A DNA stretch of 64,000 nucleotides from JBNJGB01 sp051747385 (GCA_051747385.1 JBNJGB010000001.1:231119-295118), one strand, 5' to 3'; positions 1 through 9,286 are shown, counted from the stretch's first letter. Notes: generated by a model not told the origin, from the sequence alone. Numbers and translations: made by a program.

Positions 1-2
1 CC

Positions 3-347
3 ACCAGCCCCTTCTTCGCCCGGGAGGCCTTCTGGTGCATCCACGACACCATGGACGGCCTGGTGGCCGGAGGTCCGGGCGGGCCGCGCCTGCAGCCGCA
101 CCCGTACCGCGTCACCGTGCCGAGCTTCGGCCTGTGGGGCTTCGTGCTGGCCACCGCCGGGGACTTCGACCCGGCCGCCCAGGACATCCCGGTGCCGACC
201 CGCCACGTGACCGGGCGGTCCCTCCCCGCCCTGTTCGCCTTCCCGCCCGACGAGGCCCACCCGGCCGGCGGGCGCTGCGTCAACCACCTGAACGACGCCG
301 TCCTCGCGCGGGTCTACCGGGCGGGCTGGGAGCGCTTCGGGGAGTGA
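3..347 (+). CDS. speE: Polyamine aminopropyltransferase (spermidine synthase), C-terminal fragment
   Basis: Only the last 114 codons lie in the window; the gene begins upstream of base 1. The reading frame opens with SPFFAREAFWCI and continues with PYRVTVPSFGLWGFVLA. Both are hallmark segments of the C-terminal half of spermidine synthases, including the membrane-fused versions. The family transfers an aminopropyl group from decarboxylated S-adenosylmethionine to putrescine. The tail (VPTRHVTG, then ALFAFPPDE, VNHLND and a final W-ERFGE) also follows the family pattern. The N-terminal substrate-binding part cannot be seen, so soluble and membrane-fused forms cannot be told apart. The gene converges on the cytochrome b gene, with a strong hairpin between them. 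Confidence 0.82.
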   Translation, partial: TSPFFAREAFWCIHDTMDGLVAGGPGGPRLQPHPYRVTVPSFGLWGFVLATAGDFDPAAQDIPVPTRHVTGRSLPALFAFPPDEAHPAGGRCVNHLNDAVLARVYRAGWERFGE

Positions 348-377
348 CCCCCGCATGCGCGCAGCATGAACGAAGAA

Positions 378-438
378 GGACCGCCGCCCCCGGTGGGAGC
401 CCCTCGCCGCGGGCTCCCGATCCGGGGGACGGCGGTCC
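378..438. terminator. Large GC-rich hairpin between convergent genes
   Basis: Nested inverted repeats occupy the gap between the convergent spermidine synthase and cytochrome b genes. The outer arms at 378-391 and 424-438 (GGACCGCCGCCCCC against GGGGGACGGCGGTCC) pair with one bulge. The inner arms at 395-402 and 411-418 (GGGAGCCC and GGGCTCCC) pair perfectly. There is no clear T-run, so a bidirectional terminator or a transcript-end stabiliser is an inference from structure and position. Confidence 0.55.
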
Positions 439-464
439 CGCCCCCGAAACCCTCCGTGACGACG

Positions 465-1304
465 TCAGGCGCCGGGGTCGATCCGGCTCCTCGTCAGGGG
501 AGGCGCCGCGGGCTGCGCGCCGCTCGGTGTGCCGCCGGAGGAGGGCTGTACGCAGGGCTCGCCGTGATCGGAGCCCTCGTCCTCGCCGTCCAGCTCGGGC
601 AGGCCGTTCGGGAAGAGCCGCTCGTACTCGAGCGCGTGGCGCTCGCGGAGCTCCTCCACGGACATGCGCCCGTTGAACATGCTGGTGTCGAGCGGGAACA
701 CCTCCGGGGACAGGGACGCCCCGTAGACGTGCCAGACGACGAGCACCATCAGCGCCAGCAGGGCCTCGTTCGAGTGGGCCAGGTGGGAGGCGGCGATCCA
801 CTGCCCGGGCAGCACGGCGGCGGCCTCGACGGGGAAGAACAGGATGATCCCCGTGACGATCATGATCAGACCGCCCATGACCATGCCGATGTACTCGAAC
901 TTCTGGCGGTAGTCGAACTTGGGATACTTGGGCGGCTGGTCCCGGAATCCCAGGTAGTAGCGCAGGTTCGCGGAGGCGTCCTGCAGGTCCTTCGGCGTCG
1001 GCAGCATGGTGGGGCGGAAGCGGCGCGTCAGCGAGCCGACCACCATCACCAGGATGTGGATGATGCCGATGGCGCTGAAGGCGAACCCCGCGACGCGGTG
1101 CACGGTGCGCGAGCTGTCGAGCCCGCCGAACAGGCTCAGGAGGCTCTGGGCCCACGCGGTGTCGTAGAACCGCTGCGGGAAGCCGGTCAGGACCAGCAGC
1201 ACGACGCAGGTGATGACGGCCAGGTGCTCCAGGCGTCGAGCCAGGGAGAAGCGCTCGACGTACAGGGTCCCGTCGCGTCCTCTAATCAGCTTGGTGTCGC
1301 TCAT
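465..1304 (-). CDS. FdnI-like diheme cytochrome b membrane subunit
   Basis: This 279-residue integral membrane protein resembles the cytochrome b subunits of formate dehydrogenase and HydC-type complexes. Such subunits pass electrons between the quinone pool and periplasmic partners through two b hemes. Candidate heme ligands lie in or next to hydrophobic helices: His27 (LEHLAV), His69 (TVHRVAGF), His83 (IIHILV), and His174, His177 and His192 (HLAHSNEALL, VVWHVYG). The last roughly 60 residues are polar. The start is supported by GAGGAG seven bases upstream. Only 10 bp separate it from the upstream nine-heme cytochrome gene, so the two are almost certainly co-transcribed and form one complex. 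The natural electron donor or acceptor is not evident. Confidence 0.85.
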   Translation of the reverse strand: MSDTKLIRGRDGTLYVERFSLARRLEHLAVITCVVLLVLTGFPQRFYDTAWAQSLLSLFGGLDSSRTVHRVAGFAFSAIGIIHILVMVVGSLTRRFRPTMLPTPKDLQDASANLRYYLGFRDQPPKYPKFDYRQKFEYIGMVMGGLIMIVTGIILFFPVEAAAVLPGQWIAASHLAHSNEALLALMVLVVWHVYGASLSPEVFPLDTSMFNGRMSVEELRERHALEYERLFPNGLPELDGEDEGSDHGEPCVQPSSGGTPSGAQPAAPPLTRSRIDPGA

Positions 1305-1314
1305 GGTGTTCTCC

Positions 1315-2433
1315 TCAGCGCCGGACGCGGACGCGCCACAGATGCAGCAGGATGTGGAGGACGAACGCGATCAGCATCAGGGGGATGATGATCCGGTAGA
1401 ACCACGTCACCCCCCACACGAGCGGCGCGGACGCCAGGGTGGGGGCGTAGTGGCCCAGCCACGCGTCCTCGAAGCCGGCGGGCACGTCCTCGTGACAGCT
1501 CTTGCAGGTCTCGAGGACCCGGGCCTGCACGGCCTCCTCGTCCTCCATGTCCCGATAGGACGGGATGTCGTGGACGCCGTGGCAGTCGGAGCAGGTGACC
1601 ATCGGCTTGCCGGCGGTGCCCTCTTCGCCGCTGACGTACATGGCGTTGGAGCTTCCGTGGAAGTCGTCCAGGTAGGAGCCCACGACGTCCGCGCTCAGGC
1701 CGTACCGCTCCATGAGGCCCTCCTTCTGGTGGCAGCGTGCGCAGATCTCGTGCTGCCCGAGCTTGAAGTCGTCCTCGCGCGGATCCTCGATCTCGTGGGC
1801 CCCGTGACAGTCCGTACACACGGGCACGTCGCGACCGGCGCCATCGGCCAGGGCCTTGCCGTGGACGCTCCGGGCGTACTCGTCCGCGGTGGTGGGGTGG
1901 CAGTTGGCGCAGCGCTTCGGGATGTCCCGCCGCGACTCGTTCGGATCGACGATGCCGTGGGCGCCGTGACAATCGACGCAGGTGGGCGCCCGGTCGTCGC
2001 CCTTCGCGAGCTGCTCGTAGTGGATGCCGTCCAGGGTCCGCGTGTAGTGCGCGTAGTGGCAGCGATTGCAGGTCTCGGCCTGCCGCAGCCGGTACGAGCG
2101 CGCGTCGAGATCCCGGACCTCCGGGTGGTCCATCCCGTTGATGGTCGTGTGGCAGTCGACGCACTGCAGCCAGCCGGCGTGCACCGAGTCGTCCCACGCC
2201 TGCCGGTCCACCTCGATGGGGATCTCGCTGCCGTCCAGGAGATCGAGGGTCTCGCCCTCGACGTCCTCGTGGCACTCCATGCAGTTGTCCACGCTCCGCT
2301 TCTTCGCGGCGGCGTCCGGGGCCCCCCACGCCGCCAGGGCGAGGACGACCGCCAGGCCCGCCACGAGCGCCCGACCGGCGTCGGACACCCGGGAGCGGGC
2401 GAGGAGTCTATGGATGGGGCGGTTTGCTCTCAT
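1315..2433 (-). CDS. Membrane-anchored nine-heme cytochrome c
   Basis: The 372-residue protein has an N-terminal signal or anchor helix (about residues 20-38) and nine CxxCH heme-attachment motifs. In order they are CMECH, CVDCH, CNRCH, CVDCH, CANCH, CTDCH, CARCH, CSDCH and CKSCH, from about residue 51 to 320. A C-terminal transmembrane helix (about 345-368) is followed by a basic tail. It should fold in the periplasm and stay anchored to the inner membrane. Several motifs continue as CxDCHGAH or CxDCHGVH, as in cytochrome c3/c7-like and NrfB-like multihemes. Together with the downstream FdnI-like cytochrome b it has the heme inventory of the CbcL type of quinol oxidoreductase, here split into two polypeptides. 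The function is inferred from motifs and context. Confidence 0.88.
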   Translation of the reverse strand: MRANRPIHRLLARSRVSDAGRALVAGLAVVLALAAWGAPDAAAKKRSVDNCMECHEDVEGETLDLLDGSEIPIEVDRQAWDDSVHAGWLQCVDCHTTINGMDHPEVRDLDARSYRLRQAETCNRCHYAHYTRTLDGIHYEQLAKGDDRAPTCVDCHGAHGIVDPNESRRDIPKRCANCHPTTADEYARSVHGKALADGAGRDVPVCTDCHGAHEIEDPREDDFKLGQHEICARCHQKEGLMERYGLSADVVGSYLDDFHGSSNAMYVSGEEGTAGKPMVTCSDCHGVHDIPSYRDMEDEEAVQARVLETCKSCHEDVPAGFEDAWLGHYAPTLASAPLVWGVTWFYRIIIPLMLIAFVLHILLHLWRVRVRR

Positions 2434-2530
2434 GGCTCTGTTCCTCCGCGGCCACCGGCCGCGCTCGCGGTTGGCGCGGGTCCGCGCCGCCCGCCGAGTG
2501 CCGTCGGCGAGCGGCCCTGGACCCGTCGCT

Positions 2531-2950
2531 TCACTCCTGGTCCCGCTCCTCGTCCGCGCGGGCGCGGACGGTCTCCTCGAGGTCGGCCAGCTCGTCGTCG
2601 GTGCCCTCGCGGCGCGTCGCCTCGTCGTCCTTCGGCTCGTCGAAGTACGCCATGCTCGGCTGCCACCGCATCCGGGCGACGTAGGCGAACCGCTCCGAGA
2701 CGACCTTGTGCGCGCCGAGGGCGAGCCCGTAGACCAGCGCCCCGATGACGAGCAGCGGGAACGCCAGGACGAAGACGCCGCCGGCCACGGGACCCAGGAC
2801 CACGACCGACCACATGGGCAGGCGGGCGTAGGTCGCGCCGGGGCGGCCGTCGAGGGCCTCGCCGTCGGCTCCGACGAAGCGGAGGTCGGGAGGCAGGGCG
2901 GTGACGTAGAGTCCGTACTCGGCCGACTGTCCGGTCTGATAGCGCTTCAT
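2531..2950 (-). CDS. Small two-helix membrane protein upstream of the cytochromes
   Basis: I do not recognise a named family. The 139-residue product has a soluble N-terminus and a hydrophobic stretch (about residues 46-80) that could form one or two membrane helices. A strongly charged C-terminal tail rich in Glu, Asp and Arg follows. I chose the start at MKRYQTGQS because GGAGAG lies just upstream; a longer reading begins 13 codons earlier. It is the first gene of the cytochrome operon, with 97 bp before the nine-heme cytochrome. This suggests an accessory or assembly subunit of the same complex, but nothing in the sequence proves it. Confidence 0.6.
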   Translation of the reverse strand: MKRYQTGQSAEYGLYVTALPPDLRFVGADGEALDGRPGATYARLPMWSVVVLGPVAGGVFVLAFPLLVIGALVYGLALGAHKVVSERFAYVARMRWQPSMAYFDEPKDDEATRREGTDDELADLEETVRARADEERDQE

Positions 2951-3217
2951 GGCCTCTCTCCGTTGCCGGGTGGAGGTCCATCCCCTCACCCTTCACCCGT
3001 ATCTTCGGCCCTGGCGCCGTTCCGCGAAATCGGGCTGATTGCCGAGGTCCGATGGGTAAGATTCCCTAGATCCTCCTCCCCGCCTCCCCAGGTCGCGGGA
3101 CCGGTGTACCGAGGCGGCTTCCCCAACGCCTCCATGGTGGGTTAGCGTGGGCCCGGCGCCCCCGCTCGGCGCGGCTCTCCCGGCCACGGCCCCAAAGGCG
3201 CCCGCTCCGTCTCCTCC
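2951..3217. other. Divergent intergenic region
   Basis: These 267 bp separate the leftward cytochrome operon from the rightward metalloprotease gene and must hold both promoters. I see no convincing -35/-10 pair, palindrome or repeat. In the frame of the protease a TAG at 3143-3145 excludes any start further upstream, and no ATG, GTG or TTG lies between it and 3218. Confidence 0.4.
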
Positions 3218-4180
3218 ATGGCCCTCGTCCTCCTGGTCGCGAACCTCCTCCACGGCGCCGTGAGCCTCGTGTGGATGCTGGGCGTCTCCCGCCTGGCGAA
3301 GCCGCTCCCGGCGGAGCTCTGGATGCACCTGTTGGGCCTCACGCTGGTGCTCCCGCCGCTGCTCGCGCTGGCGCGGCTGCTGGGCGCGGGGGTCGGCGCG
3401 GAGGCCTCGCTGGTGAGGGCGGACCTGTGGGCCGCCTGGATCGCCGCGGAGCCCGCGGTCACCGTCGCGGGGCTGGTCCTCGTCGGGGGCACGTTGATCG
3501 CCTTCCTGGTGCAGGAGGTCCGCCCGCTGCTGGCCCGTCGCCGCCGACACGGCCGGCCGCCGCGGCGTCGAGACCCGGCCCTGGAGCGCGTCCTCCAGGA
3601 CGTGCTGGACCGTTTCCGCGCTGCGGGCGTCCGCCTGCCCCCCGGGCACCGCCTCCGGGCGATCCGCCTGGACACCGACGAGCGGATCGCGGCCCTCGAG
3701 GGCATCGTCGAGCCGGCGGTCGTGATCTCCCGGGGGCTGCTCGACGTCCTCGAGGACCGGGAGCTGGAGGCCATCATCGCCCACGAGGTCGCCCACCACG
3801 TCCAGGGCGGCAACCGACGGATGGTGATCGCGTGGATCGCGCGGGCGGTCCAGGCCCTCAACCCGGCTGCTCTGGTCATCTTTCGCATGCTGGTGGAGGC
3901 GCGCGAGGTGGCCGCGGACGCCCTCGCCGCCTCGGTGACGGGCAAGCCGGCGACCCTGGCCTCGGTGCTCCTGGCCCTCCACGGGCCGCGGCGCGACTAC
4001 GGAGGCCGGGGCGGACCGGTCGCCCGTGCCCGCCACGAGGTGCTGCGCCGGGCCGAGCGCGCGGGGGTCCGCCTGCGCGTGGAGACACTGCTCCACCCGG
4101 ACGCCCGCCCCACGGCGCCCGCCCCGATCACGATCCTGGCGACCCTGAGCCTGCTCGGCCTCCTGTGGGGGATCGGATGA
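3218..4180 (+). CDS. Membrane-embedded M48/M56-type zinc metalloprotease
   Basis: The 320-residue protein starts with about three hydrophobic segments (residues 1-22, 35-60 and 75-100). A soluble catalytic domain follows. The zinc motif HEVAH is at residues 189-193, and a second ligand pair, E and D of EVAAD, is near 230-234. This is the HExxH plus ExxxD arrangement of M48 HtpX/Ste24 and M56 BlaR1-like peptidases. A hydrophobic stretch closes the C-terminus. The active site probably faces the cytoplasm or the membrane interface, where such enzymes cleave membrane or regulatory proteins. No BlaI-like repressor is adjacent, so a BlaR1-type sensing role is not supported. It overlaps the next gene by four bases (ATGA), suggesting a functional pair. 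Confidence 0.78.
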   Translation: MALVLLVANLLHGAVSLVWMLGVSRLAKPLPAELWMHLLGLTLVLPPLLALARLLGAGVGAEASLVRADLWAAWIAAEPAVTVAGLVLVGGTLIAFLVQEVRPLLARRRRHGRPPRRRDPALERVLQDVLDRFRAAGVRLPPGHRLRAIRLDTDERIAALEGIVEPAVVISRGLLDVLEDRELEAIIAHEVAHHVQGGNRRMVIAWIARAVQALNPAALVIFRMLVEAREVAADALAASVTGKPATLASVLLALHGPRRDYGGRGGPVARARHEVLRRAERAGVRLRVETLLHPDARPTAPAPITILATLSLLGLLWGIG

Positions 4181-4665
4181 GCCGCGCCGCCGCCGCGCGA
4201 CGGCTGCTGCTCGCGGCGCTCTGGACGGCCGCGCTGGCCGCCTCCCTGTACGGCCTCGATCGCTTCCTCCTCGGCACCCCGGCGCGAGGGTGGCAGCGCG
4301 CCGCCGATCCGGACCAGATCCCGGCGGAGGTGCGCCCCGTGGCGGCGCCCGCCTACCTGCCGGAGCGCCTGGGCTGGCCGCCGGATGCCGTCCTCTACCG
4401 GGTGGGGGAGTCGCCGGGCTGGTGGCTGGGGGCCGGCGTCACCGGCGGCAGCGATCCGGACCTCTGGATCGGTCGCGGAGCCCCCCCGGCGCCGGAGGCC
4501 CTCGGGGACGCCAGGGCCTGCGTGGAGGGGGCGGACCCCGAACGCTGCCCCGAGCCGTGGCACCACCTGTCCGGCCGCGTGGAGGGCGAGGTCGTGCACG
4601 TCGTGGGTCGCCTGGACCCCGGGGAGCTTCGGCGGATCCTGGCGGGGCTGCACCCGCGGGAGTAG
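4177..4665 (+). CDS. Secreted or anchored partner protein of the metalloprotease
   Basis: Family unknown. The 162-residue product has one N-terminal hydrophobic helix (LLLAALWTAALAASLYGL) that could be a signal anchor. A periplasmic-looking domain follows, with Trp-rich segments (GESPGWWLGAGV) and two Cys about ten residues apart in a short polar loop. Those Cys may form a disulfide. Its ATG overlaps the TGA of the protease gene, so the two are translationally coupled. It may be a substrate, an inhibitor or a docking partner of the protease; that is inference from the coupling only. Confidence 0.62.
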   Translation: MSRAAAARRLLLAALWTAALAASLYGLDRFLLGTPARGWQRAADPDQIPAEVRPVAAPAYLPERLGWPPDAVLYRVGESPGWWLGAGVTGGSDPDLWIGRGAPPAPEALGDARACVEGADPERCPEPWHHLSGRVEGEVVHVVGRLDPGELRRILAGLHPRE

Positions 4666-4669
4666 CAGC

Positions 4670-4740
4670 GTTCGGGAACGGGAACGGGAGCGGGAACGGA
4701 ACGGGCGAGGCCCCCTCGGATGGGCTAGTCTTCCGGGGTG
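4670..4740. repeat. GGGAAC array plus gene-tail duplication, copy 1
   Basis: This copy of a 71-72 bp sequence is repeated 131 bp downstream at 4801-4872. The two copies differ by one indel and one substitution. The left half is a run of GGGAAC/GGGAGC hexamers. The right half, read on the minus strand, ends in the codons ACC CCG GAA GAC TAG, the same tail as the response regulator gene. Confidence 0.85.
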
Positions 4741-4800
4741 AAGATGTGCAGGTTCGACCGGTGCCCCCTACGCGGGACGGTGTCGGCTGGCGAGGCCGTC

Positions 4801-4872
4801 GTTCGGGAACGGGAACGGGAGCGGGAACGGGAACGGGCGAGGCCCACTCGGATGGGCTAGTCTTCCGGGGTG
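4801..4872. repeat. GGGAAC array plus gene tail, copy 2
   Basis: The second copy of the tandem duplication covers the last codons and stop of the NarL-like regulator (minus strand) and the region just behind them. Related GGGAAC arrays without the gene-tail part recur at 35058-35091 and, inverted, at 55788-55815. Confidence 0.85.
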
Positions 4873-5525
4873 AGGAGCCCCATCCGGATGGCGAAGCGGA
4901 CGAGCTTGGAGCGGTTCCGAATGCCCAGCTTGTCCATGAGGTTGGCCCGGTGGGTCATCACGGTCTTCACGGCCAGGTCCAGGGCGACCGCGATCTCCTT
5001 GTTGGACAGGCCCTCGGCGACGAGCTTGAGGACCTGGCGCTCCCGGGGGGTGAGCGCGGCGTAGGCCTCCTCCTCGGAGGCGGGCTGCTCGTCGCCCAGG
5101 GCCCGGCGGACCAGGGAGCCGGCCAGGGACGGATCGATGTAGGTGCCGCCGGAGGAGACGGCGCGGATGGCGCTCACGAGGGCCTCTCCCTGGGCCGACT
5201 TGAGGATGTAGCCGTTGGCGCCCGCCTCCAGGAGGCGCCGGAGCAGGACCGACTCCGCGTGCTGCGTGAGGACGAGGATCGGGACCCCGGAGCCGCGCCG
5301 CCGAAGCTCGATGGCCGTCTCCAGGCCGCCCAAGCCGCGCATGGACAGGTCCAGCAGCAGGATGTCGGGGCGGAGACGCTCCACCAGATCGATGGCCTCC
5401 TGCCCGTCGGAGGCCTCCCCCACGACCCGGCCCCCCAGGTCGGGCTGCTCCTCCAGGAAGGCCCGCAGCCCCGCGCGGATCATCGCATGATCATCCGCCA
5501 GCACGATCTTCACCCTGGTGCTCAT
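4857..5525 (-). CDS. NarL/FixJ-family response regulator
   Basis: The 222-residue protein has an N-terminal receiver domain with the acidic pair in LADDHAMIRAGL and a phospho-acceptor Asp in DILLLDLSM. The conserved Lys is in NGYILKSAQG. A C-terminal LuxR-type helix-turn-helix follows (LTPRERQVLKLVAEGLSNKE, then TVMTHRANLMDKL). Once phosphorylated, such proteins dimerise and bind promoter DNA. The start codon overlaps the stop of the sensor kinase gene (ATGA), so the two form one two-component system. Given the heme-binding motif in the sensor, its targets are likely respiratory genes such as the nearby cytochrome operon. That last step is inference. Confidence 0.92.
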   Translation of the reverse strand: MSTRVKIVLADDHAMIRAGLRAFLEEQPDLGGRVVGEASDGQEAIDLVERLRPDILLLDLSMRGLGGLETAIELRRRGSGVPILVLTQHAESVLLRRLLEAGANGYILKSAQGEALVSAIRAVSSGGTYIDPSLAGSLVRRALGDEQPASEEEAYAALTPRERQVLKLVAEGLSNKEIAVALDLAVKTVMTHRANLMDKLGIRNRSKLVRFAIRMGLLTPED

Positions 5526-7849
5526 GTCCCCGCCCTCTCCTCCCACGCCTCGCCGGAGGCGGCGCTGATGCCGCCCGTCGGCACCACGACGTGGACGCTC
5601 GTTCCGTCGCCCGGCTGGCTGCGCACGTCGAGGGTCCCCCCGAGGAGGCGGGCCCTCTCCTCCATGCCCAGCAACCCGAGCCCGCTGTCCGGGGCGACGC
5701 GCGCGTCGTCTCCGTCCGGCTCGAAGCCCCGCCCGTCGTCCTCGACGGTCAGGGCGATCTCGTGGTCCCCGAAGTCCACCGTGACGAACACCTGGTCCGC
5801 CTCGGCGTGCTGGACCACGTTGTGGATGGACTCCTGGAAGATGCGCAGCAGGATGACCGACGTCTCGTAGTCCAGGGGGCGCTCCTCGCCGTCGACGCCG
5901 AGCGTCCCGCGCAGGTCGTGCTCGCGCTGCAGGCGCTCCAGGTGCCACTGGAGGGTCGGCAGGAAGCCCATGCTCTCCAGCACGGTGAGGCGCAGATCCA
6001 GGAGGATCTCGCGGGTGGTCTCCAGGACGGTCCGGGTGCGCCGCTCCAGGTCCTGGAGCTCCTCGCGGACCTCCCGGCGCTCCGGGTGCGTGGACAGCCG
6101 CTCCAGGTCCAGGCGCAGCGCCGCGAGATCCTGGGCGATGGTGTCGTGCAGATCCCGGGCGATGCGCGCACGCTCCGCCTCCTGGGCCCAGAGCACGCCG
6201 CGCAGGTAGCGCTCCTGCTGGAGCTGTCGCAGGAGGTCCTGGTCCCGGAGCAGCCGCGTGGTGGCGCTCAGGAACATGTGGTGGATGAGGGAGTGGATCC
6301 ATCGCGTGTTCGTGTCGGCGCGACCCTGCGGATCCCGGAGCGCCGAGCAGATCTCGTGCCCGTCCGGGGCGACGAGCCGTGTGAGGACGAGGGTGCCCGA
6401 CCCGCCGCCGTCCGTCGGCTCGTCCTCGAGCACCTCCACGGTGCAGCGACCGGGCCCCGCGGGCGTCCAGTGGTCGTGGCTCCGCCCCACCACGAGCCCG
6501 TCGCAGCGCGCCAGGAGATCCGCCCGGTCCTCGTCCTCCATGCCGCAGCCGACCTCGTAGTGGCGCTCCTCGAACGACAGCCGCACGGCCCCCGCGCTGA
6601 GGCCCACCGTCTGCGCGAGGTGGTGCAGGCCCCGCTCCAGGACCCGCTCCACCGAGTCGCCGAGGGCGCTCTGGGCCGCCAGGTCCTCCAGGGCCTCCAG
6701 GTGGCGGCGCATGGCGTCGTACTCGGCGTGCAGGCGCTCCCGGCTGGACTCCGCCTCGTCCAGGGAGTCCATCATCCTGTCGCGCCAGCGCTCCAGCGCC
6801 CGCCCGAGCTGTCCGATCTCGTCGCGCCCCAGGCGCGGCAGCGGCGTGCCGTCCTCCTCCGCCTCCAGGTCCTGCACGGCGCGCGTGAGGCGCACCACCG
6901 GGCGCACGACGCTGTGCACGGAGAACCCGACGAAGAGCACGAACAGCGCCACGATGCCCGTCGCGAAGCCGAGCTGTCGCCGCAGGTCGACCGCGGGCGC
7001 GAGCACCTCCGACTCCGGCTGGTAGACCGCGACGCCCAGGTCCAGCGTGGGCAGCGGCGCGAAGGACATGACGTCGGTGGCGCGTCTCTCCCGGGAGCTC
7101 CCCTCCACGTGGCACGAGTGGCAGCGCCCCATGAAGGGCCGCCCGTCCGCCACCGCCTGCTGGAGGACCTGGTCGTGGTCGCCGCGTCGGTACAGGGCCT
7201 CCCGGTCCGTCGACGCGATCACGACCCCGTGGGAGTCCACGAGCTGGAGGTCCGTCGGCACCTTCGCCCGATCGGTCGCGATCCCGCGCAGGAGATCCGC
7301 CGACGCCGGCTGCAACAGCCCCCCGACGAAGGCGTGGATCTCCCCCTCCGACGATCGCACCGCGGCCAGCGTCATGATCACGGGGCGCCGGCCCATGGAC
7401 AGGTGCACGAGGGACGAGGCCACCGGGCGCTCCTGCACGGCGGCGCGGCGGGCCAGGGCGCCCAGGTCCACCGCCGACCTCAGCTCCTCGATCCCGCTGG
7501 GCACCGCGAGGAGCGGCTCGCCGCCCGGCGTCAGGACGAAGGCCCCCTCGTCGAACAGGGACGCCGGATAGGCCCGGACCAGGGCACGCCGCACCGCGTC
7601 CTCGCCCTCGCCTCGTATGACGGGTCGCCGGATCCGGGCCTCCAGGTGGTCCAGGTCCGCCCGGATCCGCTGCTCCAGCAGGGCTCCCACGGTGCGCGCG
7701 TACTCGACGCGCTCCACGAGGAGGCGCTCCACCGACTGGTCCACCATCTCCGTGTACAGGACGGCCAGCGCGCCGTGGAGCATGCCCCCGCCGACGAGCA
7801 GGAAGAGGGTCGCCCGTGCGTAGAGGCTATGGCGTCCGGGGAGCCGCAT
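5522..7849 (-). CDS. NarX-like sensor histidine kinase with periplasmic heme-c motif
   Basis: The 775-residue kinase has a first membrane helix (about residues 13-33) and a large periplasmic sensor region. A second helix (about 293-315) is followed by HAMP, a GAF-like segment (about 395-505), a HisKA_3 dimerisation domain with RDLHDTIAQDL (His near 567), and an HATPase domain with the N-box QESIHNVVQHA and G-boxes DDGRGF and GLGLLGM. The periplasmic region contains CHSCH at residues 243-247, a canonical covalent heme c attachment site. This suggests redox or gas sensing. I start at MRLPGRHSL because a longer reading from 7933 would run through the promoter of the divergent gene; neither start has a good ribosome site. 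It is coupled to the NarL-like regulator downstream. Confidence 0.9.
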   Translation of the reverse strand: MRLPGRHSLYARATLFLLVGGGMLHGALAVLYTEMVDQSVERLLVERVEYARTVGALLEQRIRADLDHLEARIRRPVIRGEGEDAVRRALVRAYPASLFDEGAFVLTPGGEPLLAVPSGIEELRSAVDLGALARRAAVQERPVASSLVHLSMGRRPVIMTLAAVRSSEGEIHAFVGGLLQPASADLLRGIATDRAKVPTDLQLVDSHGVVIASTDREALYRRGDHDQVLQQAVADGRPFMGRCHSCHVEGSSRERRATDVMSFAPLPTLDLGVAVYQPESEVLAPAVDLRRQLGFATGIVALFVLFVGFSVHSVVRPVVRLTRAVQDLEAEEDGTPLPRLGRDEIGQLGRALERWRDRMMDSLDEAESSRERLHAEYDAMRRHLEALEDLAAQSALGDSVERVLERGLHHLAQTVGLSAGAVRLSFEERHYEVGCGMEDEDRADLLARCDGLVVGRSHDHWTPAGPGRCTVEVLEDEPTDGGGSGTLVLTRLVAPDGHEICSALRDPQGRADTNTRWIHSLIHHMFLSATTRLLRDQDLLRQLQQERYLRGVLWAQEAERARIARDLHDTIAQDLAALRLDLERLSTHPERREVREELQDLERRTRTVLETTREILLDLRLTVLESMGFLPTLQWHLERLQREHDLRGTLGVDGEERPLDYETSVILLRIFQESIHNVVQHAEADQVFVTVDFGDHEIALTVEDDGRGFEPDGDDARVAPDSGLGLLGMEERARLLGGTLDVRSQPGDGTSVHVVVPTGGISAASGEAWEERAGT

Positions 7850-7852
7850 GGG

Positions 7853-7866
7853 GGCACGGGTGTTGC
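7853..7866 (+). promoter_or_regulatory. Sigma-54 (-24/-12) promoter
   Basis: GG at 7853-7854 and GC at 7865-7866 are separated by exactly 10 bases within GGCACGGGTGTTGCA. This matches the RpoN consensus TGGCAC-N5-TTGCW in all but the first base. It points rightward, with a transcription start expected near 7878, about 54 bases before the ATG of the sigma-54 activator at 7932. This supports that ATG over the earlier one at 7848. The activator may control its own gene. Confidence 0.7.
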
Positions 7867-7931
7867 AAGACACATACCCGAACGCGGGCCCGGATGGGGC
7901 CGGCGCCTCCCACGCATCGGGCGAGCGACTC

Positions 7932-9251
<1,320 letters not shown>

Positions 9252-9252
9252 C

Positions 9253-9286
9253 CACGACGCGCCGTGCGAGATCACACCTCGTCGTG
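9253..9286. terminator. Short hairpin between convergent genes
   Basis: CACGACG (9253-9259) and CGTCGTG (9280-9286) form a 7-bp inverted repeat in the 45-bp gap between the sigma-54 activator and the helicase gene. There is no T-run. The position suggests a shared transcript end. Confidence 0.35.

Noticed and set aside
4741..4800. A second regulator gene ending in the duplicated tail
   Set aside because: The frame upstream of the duplicated tail is short and shows no receiver or helix-turn-helix sequence, so only the tail was duplicated.
7848..7931. Earlier in-frame start of the sigma-54 activator (MGARVLQDTY)
   Set aside because: It lies upstream of the -24/-12 promoter that best fits the gene and adds 28 residues unlike the family.
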